NCBI GenBank assembly: GCA_000320545.1
Contig: ADNK01000555.1
Span: 1-60,000, forward strand
Source of the DNA: Bigelowiella natans CCMP2755
Taxonomy: Eukaryota; Cercozoa; Chlorarachniophyceae
Direction of reading: 5' to 3'
Length of the DNA stretch: 60,000 nt
The notes below the pieces were generated by a model. The model saw nothing but the letters and a program-made list of their open reading frames with translations. It was not told where the DNA came from and searched no databases. Both the position numbers and the translations under genes were made by a program. Shown here one piece after another: positions 53,452 to 60,000 of the stretch (position 1 is its first letter; every line of letters begins with the position of its first letter).

Positions 53452-54877
53452 CTAATCAGTATCGGAGTCATCGTCAGCAATTTTTATGCTTGATTTAGCT
53501 TCATCTTCGGCAACAGCTGATAGAATATCATATTATCAGTCATATTTTAACGACTATGCTGAGCACTACGATTATCGCTAAAAGCAAAAATCAAGACCAC
53601 CAAAAGTCTACGACAGATCCCTATTCCAAGTTTCCACTCTAATATCTTTCTCCCGGTCAAAAATGATCCTGGCATCGTTGTTTTACTACCAAGAAGTTTT
53701 TCCCTTGCCTCTTGCGATCGTCCGAGGTCCAGCGGCACCTTTCCTGAAAGCAGTGAAATGAGAACGATAGTAAAACTTCTCGCAACTAAAGAATACCATT
53801 TTGGTTCTTCAGTCCTTTCTCCGCGCCAGCATCAATGAGCACCTTTATTACATCTACACAGTCTCGCCAAGCGGCCACTTGAAAACAATACCATTACAAC
53901 GAAAGATTATAATTAAAGATTCCGGAATTCCTGTCGCTCATGTGTGTGTGTGTGTGCGCGCGCGCGCGCGCGTGTGGGTTTGTGTTGAATGTATTGCCTT
54001 GTATGGTTGTGCAAATGCGGGGAAACGGTGCATGCACGCGAAATAGGGATATAAGAGCGATTTTTGTCTATCTGTCATGAATAGCTGCGCTAGGATCATT
54101 GTTGGTGGTAGAGTGTATGAAACTTAACTATGCAGCGGCGTATCCTTGACTTTGTTTTGAGCATTCACGCTCGCCTTTGCATCGATCAGCATCTAGATTT
54201 ATTTAGGGGAATGGAGCACAACAACCATCAGGCATAGCAATGGATTAGGATGAAGGACCCCGATTTGTTGATATCTATCTGGTCAACATTCATAGCTATC
54301 CTTACTAGTTCTCCAGTTTTACCTGAGCAACTTTGGTGTGCCCTCCTATTGTCCAAAACATGAAAACACTCAGAGGAGTCTCAAAAGATTGGATGGGGTG
54401 CACAGGAAATACGTGCATAATTGTTATCAAGAATATTCGATAGTTTTCGTTATATTTTTATAAATGTACTGATAACTCTTCGCTTTAACACCTGAGCTAG
54501 CCCAATGAAGTGCGGTATTTCCAAGCTGGCCAGGCGTGTTAATCGAGGACTTGGAATCTTTCAAGATCTTCGCAACCTCTTCATCCACACCGCGAGTACA
54601 GAACTACAAATGCAATCATGCGCAATGATATTTCTGAAACAAATTCATTGAGGTCAACAGAAGCCTATTCTGGTTGCTTGATATTTGACGAAAAACAACG
54701 TCGTGTTTTGGCACTTTGATCACACCAACCTCGTGGAACTGCTCGAGCACAGATATCTTTTTTGTAGTCATCCGTTCTGTATAAGGGACACTGTGAGCAG
54801 GTGATAACGTCGTAGCTTAGCTTTCCGATTCCGGATGCAACAAAAGCAAATAATTCCTGGAAACATGTGCCATGCAT
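53452..54877 (-). CDS. Ankyrin-repeat protein
   Basis: A compact multi-exon gene with at least four ankyrin units: INTPGQLGNTALHWASS (near 54510), GHTKVAQ (near 54335), MLIDAKASVNAQNKVKDTPLH (near 54160), VAAWRDCVDVIKVLIDAGAE (near 53850) and KVPLDLGRSQEAREKLL (near 53710). It ends in an acidic tail, IADDDSDTD, with the stop at 53452-53454. The N-terminal exon (about 54730-54877) reads LFAFVASGIGKLSYDVITC followed by SQCPLYRTDDYKKDIC, a cysteine-containing stretch. The start at 54877 is the first in-frame ATG of that exon, but an upstream exon cannot be excluded. Ankyrin repeats bind proteins; partners are unknown. Confidence 0.72.
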
Positions 54878-55912
54878 CAACTGTTCTATGGATTTCCTCG
54901 ATTAAATGGCAGGCGAGATTCTACATACAAGTAGATTACGAATCTCACATAAAAATGGGGTCCTTGGATTGCAGTGGTGGTAGGCACGACCTTTTCAAGC
55001 GAGTTGGCTGAAGTACACGATGTATTTACACGAGTCTATCAGGCTTTTAGTACTTAGAGAGTCGGCCAAATTCTCAAATCGCGCAAAAATCACACCCAAT
55101 ATTGAAGAAAACATTAAAATAATTATGTCTCATATTGATAAGTAGATAGATATTTAGTTACAAATGAGGTCCATAGTCTTTCCTGTGAGTCTTACAACAA
55201 GAAACTACCATTAATATGAATAGTGTGTGATATTCTTTTAAAGAGACAAACATATTATGTTAAAAATAGTGAAAAAAGGATCAATCACTGCTGACTGGGT
55301 ATTTGAGGCAAGATGATAAAATAGGTTATATTTGAGTCTAGATCTATAATGTTGGTAAACAACAGTTCTGACGCAAAAACACAATTGGAATCCATATTTT
55401 TATTATAACGACAACAGGTTTATGTAGACGTTAGTTGCAAATGCTGAATATTCCTTGACTTTTTCCGGACCACAAGTGCCGGGATTAAACTTCGCGACGA
55501 TTCGAGAAAGAATCCCGTCCGTCATTACCGGATTTTGGTGACGATAATTGTAAAAATGAAGGGGATACTACAACTAGATCTAGGGTTACAGAAGATACAT
55601 CATTTACGAGTAGCTTAATTTACATTCTGAATTTATTTCAGAAATCATAGAATCTACAGTCCATTCACAATTTACGACTTGATCATCGCCAAGAATTTGT
55701 TATTTGCGGGCAGTGGTTAGACCGCAAGGTGTTGTTTATCGCGAAGTGAAAGCCGTCGAAGGGTTTCACCGAAACAAATTAACAAAAAACGTATTTATGG
55801 ATTATCGTCCTTGATAAATAGCCTTGATTTTGCCTCTTCCTTCAACCCAAACCCCACCAACCAACCTCAACCCTCTACGCTTGACAGAACTCAAACGAAG
55901 AAATTCTATAAC
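54878..55912. promoter_or_regulatory. Divergent spacer, ankyrin gene / CHCHD2
   Basis: About 1 kb, AT-rich, between two divergent genes. A possible extra ankyrin-gene exon (TRLKRSCLPPLQSKDPIF, near 54960-55010) is weak. GC-richer sequence at 55480-55530 and 55730-55780 just precedes CHCHD2. No TATA element is convincing. Confidence 0.4.
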
Positions 55913-56483
55913 ATGCCTCGTCGTGGTCGCTCCTCCCGTTCCCGTGGATCCTCTTTCGGATCGCGTAGATCTATGTCTACAACTACTGCTTCTAAGCCTA
56001 AGGCCAAACGTCCACCACCACCAGCGCAGTCTAGAACAGCTCCTGCTCCTGCCCAATCTCAAGGGGGGTCCATGGTAGGCGGACTTGGCTCCATGCTTAT
56101 GCAAGGTCCTATCAATATTCTGTTTTCGGACTTGTAAATATTTGAGCATCGTTTTTACGTATTTTTCATCTCCACGAAGCCTGATAACTACGAATACAAC
56201 AAAAGGTATGGCTTGGGGTGCTGCATCCTCTGTTGGACACCGAGCTGTGGACGCCGTAATGGGCCCTCGCTCCGTGAATGTGGAGCACTCCCATCCTGAG
56301 TCGAAGGGGGAAACTAAGCAGGCTCCCCAGCAAAACTCCGAAGGATTCAACTGCAGCTTCGAACTGGGTCAGTTCAATCAGTGTGTCCAAAAAAATAGTG
56401 GAGACATCGGTGCTTGTCAGTTCTATTTTGATGCGATGAACCAGTGCAACCAAACCTTAAAGGACAACCAGAAGTGGAACTAG
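55913..56483 (+). CDS. CHCHD2: CHCHD2/CHCHD10-like twin CX9C mitochondrial protein
   Basis: Two exons (55913-56105 and 56206-56483) give 156 residues, close to the family's length of about 150. The start MPRRGRSSRSRGSS is arginine-rich and followed by a proline/alanine-rich stretch, as in animal homologues. A hydrophobic glycine-rich middle comes next (GGLGSMLMQGMAWGAASSVG, then AVDAVMG). The C-terminal CHCH domain has twin CX9C pairs, CSFELGQFNQC and CQFYFDAMNQC. Proteins of this family enter the mitochondrial intermembrane space by the Mia40 disulfide relay and support respiration and cristae. The start is fixed by the arginine-rich leader, and the splice phase agrees exactly. Confidence 0.92.
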
Positions 56484-57421
56484 AGTTCCTAATGTGAATA
56501 TATCATCGTGAGACCGGCGTTGAAACTTGACCGAGAACTCGTGATAACACATAATTTGTCGGTGGGTCCAGGGTTAGAGGTTGATGTTCAGAATCTTAAA
56601 AAAATGTACATCACCATGTAGCCGTGATTCATAAAAATGGAATGCAGTAAATCGTCGCTTTTGTCGCATATATCGCGTTCATGCTCTGTTGTGCATGCAT
56701 GGTACCTGTGTTATTGTAATAAATATGCTTGATTTCGATCCTTTTTGGAGTTGACATCGCAGCTAGGCGTGTGCCTCATGTGTGCTAGCTAGAGTACGGC
56801 ATGCATGTACATCTACATAGAATTGCAGTAACGATGCTTGTGCCTAGCTGCATACGTGTGTAGTGTCTAACTGCCTACGCATGTATAAGTATCTGCTTTT
56901 ATGTGTGTCCTCAATTTTTCGCAGCACGATTCTGTGCATCATCACAAACCATGCTAGCTAGCTAGCCAGCATGCACGACGGCGCACATGCACGTATAGCT
57001 AGCGTAGTCTAGCTAGCAGATATCAGCAGTGCATGCGCAACACTATTCTAGCTGGATGGGAATAAATAGGCTGTAGTTTCCCTTCCCGTACATACATGTC
57101 TAGTAGACGTGTTGCAGGCTAGCAGGGTGCGTATCTATGGTCAACTCTAAGGAGAGTAGAGTGTCTATATTTACTTGCGTGCATGTGTACCGATTGCGGC
57201 GATTGGCATTGCACTGCGAATGATAGACATGCAATACACAATATATATAATATATATAGTGTATTGCTGTGTCTATTATGCGAGGCCGTACCGTGCCAAT
57301 AATCCTGCATAGTTTTATGGCGCATAAGGCTAATTATAAAAGCTCATACGATGTTGCAGGTATTACATCGCATGCTCTGCTCATATATCTATAAAAACAA
57401 GACACATTGTATAGGACGGAC
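56484..57421. repeat. Convergent 3' spacer with CTAGCTAGC clusters
   Basis: Between converging genes. GTGCTAGCTAGAG near 56783, CCATGCTAGCTAGCTAGCCAGCATGC near 56948-56973, TATAGCTAGCGTAGTCTAGCTAGCAG near 56993-57018, and GGCTAGCAGGG near 57117. An AT dyad, AATACACAATATATATAATATATATAGTGTATTG, near 57233-57266 could form a hairpin. No exon is accepted. Confidence 0.7.
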
Positions 57422-57570
57422 TTAAGAGTCAAGTAGTTTCTTTTCATTCGAATGTAATAGGTATTTCTGCCAATTTTCATGCTCCAGAGTCCTGAAATCA
57501 TCTTTGGTTGCTATTAATTTAAGATATTCTGTAAGATACAGAAGTTCCTTATCCCTATGCCTAGAATGGG

Positions 57571-57612
<42 letters not shown>

Positions 57613-58115
57613 GCGCGCGCGCATGAATCATGCACCGTCATAAGACTACCAAATTATTTAGATTAATATTTGCCTGTTTTTATAAGCCTTCTTATACGCC
57701 TTAATCTTCAGCCCAGACTGCGGATTCATCACTGTACGTGCAATGTTGTAATTTACATATAAAATAAATTTTAAATCACGAATAAAAGTATGCGTTGGCG
57801 GGGAATGAGATTAGTTCCAGTTCCACTAGATAAAGTAATCATTAATTGATTTTATTGTTCACTTTTTGATCTCGTTTTATACTTTGATCACTCTCACTAC
57901 TACCAAAGTTGCGGCCAAGATCATCAACGTGGACGGTATTTTTGGCGCTCCACTGAGGAAATTTGCTCCATATAATTCCCAGAGATTTCACCTATTTTGA
58001 TTGTGTTGAGGAACTCCCATTGCTTACGAATATATTGTATTACCTGGTGCTTGCGAACGCGTCCCTTCCTCATCGAGGAGACACTGAACATGCACCTGTA
58101 ATAGATAGGTGTATG

Positions 58116-58167
<52 letters not shown>

Positions 58168-60000
58168 AGAGAAAGAAAGACAGAAAGATAGAGAGAAAGG
58201 AGATTATGCAATATTGGGAGACTATTGAGTCGAGTTAGGGCTAAATGCGACTTCCACAATTTGAAAAACAAATCATTACGTCTTGTCCAAGACGAAACAT
58301 ATCTTATAATCCGGATGTGTGAGAAATCCTATCAATACCGCATACAGCATTCGACTTTAGAAACGTATTCGGAATGATATAAATGCGAAAGGAAACATGG
58401 ATAGTTTTGCAGAGTGAGCATCACAAACGTCATAATTGATTTCTACTTCACTACTACCTAATTCTGTGAGCTTGATCTCCAGCCACTTCCAGGACGTTTG
58501 GCTCCAAAAGATAATATCTTTTCGAGTGCAATGCACATATAAGAAGAACCCAAAAAGAGAGGGATGGAAAACCAACCGTCAAGAGCCAGAAACGGAGATA
58601 TTAGAACAGCAAAATAAATTAGCAGGGGAAGATTTACCATAATAGGGGTACAGTTCTTTCAGAAAGTGATCGGAGAAAGGCCGTTTTAGCTCTGAACATT
58701 TGAGGCAGTGCAAAAAAATAAAGATAATTTTATGACCACTTTGCGATGACTGGTGCCTCATATAACTCAGTAAAATGCAAATCTCCAGCACTTCCGTATT
58801 AAATATCCGGGCATTAATGTTGATCTCTCAAATGCATATGGTAAATATGGAACAGTCACTGATGTAATTAGGATGGTGAGTGGTATTAGAATAATTCCAT
58901 CACCGTTAAAGTTTTCTGCGGAAGATTTCATGTCGAACAGAGTGTAGTCCAAATCCATCACTAGCTATACACCATTACACCAACATACTTATTTTTAGTG
59001 GAGCCAAAATCCGTGTTCTCATGGCATTTATAGCAACCAAGCTGCATGATATTTGTGCCATATATGTATAAATGAAGAAGTCTATCAGAAGAATATGCAG
59101 AAGATGTAAGCTTCGCGTGATTTTTGTGGGTTGATTTGTTCGTTTGTGTCATCGTCAAACCAGAGGCTTGTCCTTTCGAGGTTTGTTCATGATGTTTATT
59201 GTGAGTTGTCCAGCAACTTCCTTCTGATCAGACAATATTTTTGCGATTATCAATTAAAAGGAGCAAATCACTGAATTCTACCATCTTGGCAATATTTTCG
59301 GGCGCATTTTTCAGGATGAGGGCCTCTTCGATCTAGCATCCATAGTGCACATGGAAAATAAAATATTAATCATAACATGGAGCAAGCATGATTTATCCTA
59401 CAAATATCAAGAAAATGAGTTTGATCTCGTGTGTGTAAAAAAAATGTTGGCAAACGACTACTGGCAACATCTCTCCCTTCACTCTCTCTGAACGAACACA
59501 ACTACGCACGTCATAGTTGAAGTCTTGGTCTAGATCATTCAACACCTCCGGTAGATCCTTTTCGTCTGGTGTTATCAACTAGGTATTTGTTTTACACTGA
59601 CGGATGGTCTTAGGGTTGGGAGACATGTACAGTGCGTGCGCATAAGTTGCGTAGGTGTAGGCATTCACAGCACCTTTATCCACCACTGCCTCTGCTTCAG
59701 GTACGCCGACCATCATAAACTATGGAAACCAATCTTAGCTTGCAGATGAGAATATGCTTTCTCTATCTACCACAACCGCATACACCTTTTTCACTTCTCC
59801 CAAGTGATACCTTTGTTTTCCGCCCACCTCGGAGTGACAACGCCGCGAGCTTGGTGTTGTCGGAAATGCTTGTGGTCGACGACGATGATGATTCTGAGGA
59901 CGATGACGAATGTTCTTTTTTCTTGTGTAGACGCAGACCAATAAGTTTTTGTCGCTTCGGCTGCACCTGTGTCAGGTCTGCGAGCATCTGCCGCACTTTC
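57422..60000 (-). CDS. UBLCP1: UBLCP1-like ubiquitin-like-domain CTD phosphatase, 5' partial
   Basis: Homologue of UBLCP1, a nuclear phosphatase that docks on the proteasome through its ubiquitin-like domain and dephosphorylates it. Reading down the minus strand: the UBL domain at the window edge (LADLTQVQPKRQKLIGLRL ... DNTKLAALSLRGG, 59850-60000), a linker (LPEVLNDLDQDFNYDV near 59540), and the catalytic DxDxT motif in MDLDYTLFDMKSSAEN (near 58950). Then come DIIFWSQTSWKWLEIKLTEL (near 58500), NPQSGLKIKAYKKAYKNR (near 57700) and the last exon HRDKELLYLTEYLKLIATKD, ending with a stop at 57422. The catalytic aspartates are kept. A serine-rich insert (EHSSSSSESSSSSTTS) interrupts the UBL domain. 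The first residues lie beyond the right end. Introns include (CA)n at 57571-57610 and (TA)n at 58120-58161. Confidence 0.88.
57571..58161. repeat. (CA)n and (TA)n microsatellites in UBLCP1 introns
   Basis: (CA)n followed by (GC)n lies at about 57571-57622, and (TA)n at about 58120-58161. Both are between family-matching exons. Confidence 0.8.

Overview
The window is nuclear DNA of an intron-rich microbial eukaryote, probably a flagellated alga or related protist. Nearly every gene is split by GT-AG introns. There is an intraflagellar-transport GTPase (IFT22), so the cell makes cilia or flagella. One predicted secreted or organelle protein carries an N-terminal SLRLRGG motif of a kind I associate with some secondary-plastid algae such as chlorarachniophytes; that placement is an inference held with low confidence. 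I see no tRNA, rRNA, CRISPR array, prokaryotic operon or transposase gene.

Layout from left to right: DHX37/Dhr1-type DEAH helicase (+, 5' end outside the window); RanBP2-type zinc-finger protein (-); IFT22/RABL5 (+); TKL/Raf-like protein kinase (-); NTF2/SnoaL-like small protein (+); adenylosuccinate synthetase (-); basic hypothetical protein (+); a 13.7-kb gene for a giant secreted multidomain protein (-); a small multi-pass membrane protein (+); a doubtful small ORF (-); a tandem-PDZ protein with a signal/LRGG leader (+); a protein with repeated W-D-x-x-D-D motifs (-); a Golgi-type sulfotransferase (+); an ankyrin-repeat protein (-); CHCHD2-like twin CX9C protein (+); UBLCP1-type CTD phosphatase (-, runs off the right end).

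Two large-scale patterns stand out. First, the genes alternate strand along the whole window (strictly so if the doubtful small ORF is real), giving repeated divergent promoter spacers of about 0.4-1 kb and convergent 3' spacers of about 0.6-1.2 kb. Second, most of the convergent spacers, and one long spacer at 38.4-40 kb, are enriched for CTAGC/TGCTAGCA/GCATGC words. The 12-base palindrome CATGCTAGCATG occurs five times exactly, although less than 0.01 copies would be expected by chance in 60 kb. This looks like a family of intergenic elements I cannot name.

Introns are of two kinds. Compact introns of about 45-100 bases occur in the kinase, CHCHD2 and W-D-x-x-D-D genes. The helicase, adenylosuccinate synthetase, PDZ and giant genes also have long introns packed with (TA)n, (GT)n, (CT)n and trinucleotide microsatellites. 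Exon boundaries below were worked out by eye from splice sites and family resemblance, so individual junctions may be off. The genes are mostly unrelated housekeeping or cell-biology functions (ribosome biogenesis, purine synthesis, ciliary transport, mitochondrial intermembrane space, proteasome-linked phosphatase) and show no pathway clustering. The likely novel material is the giant secreted protein with its W-x-C/GPY repeat and the palindrome-rich spacers.
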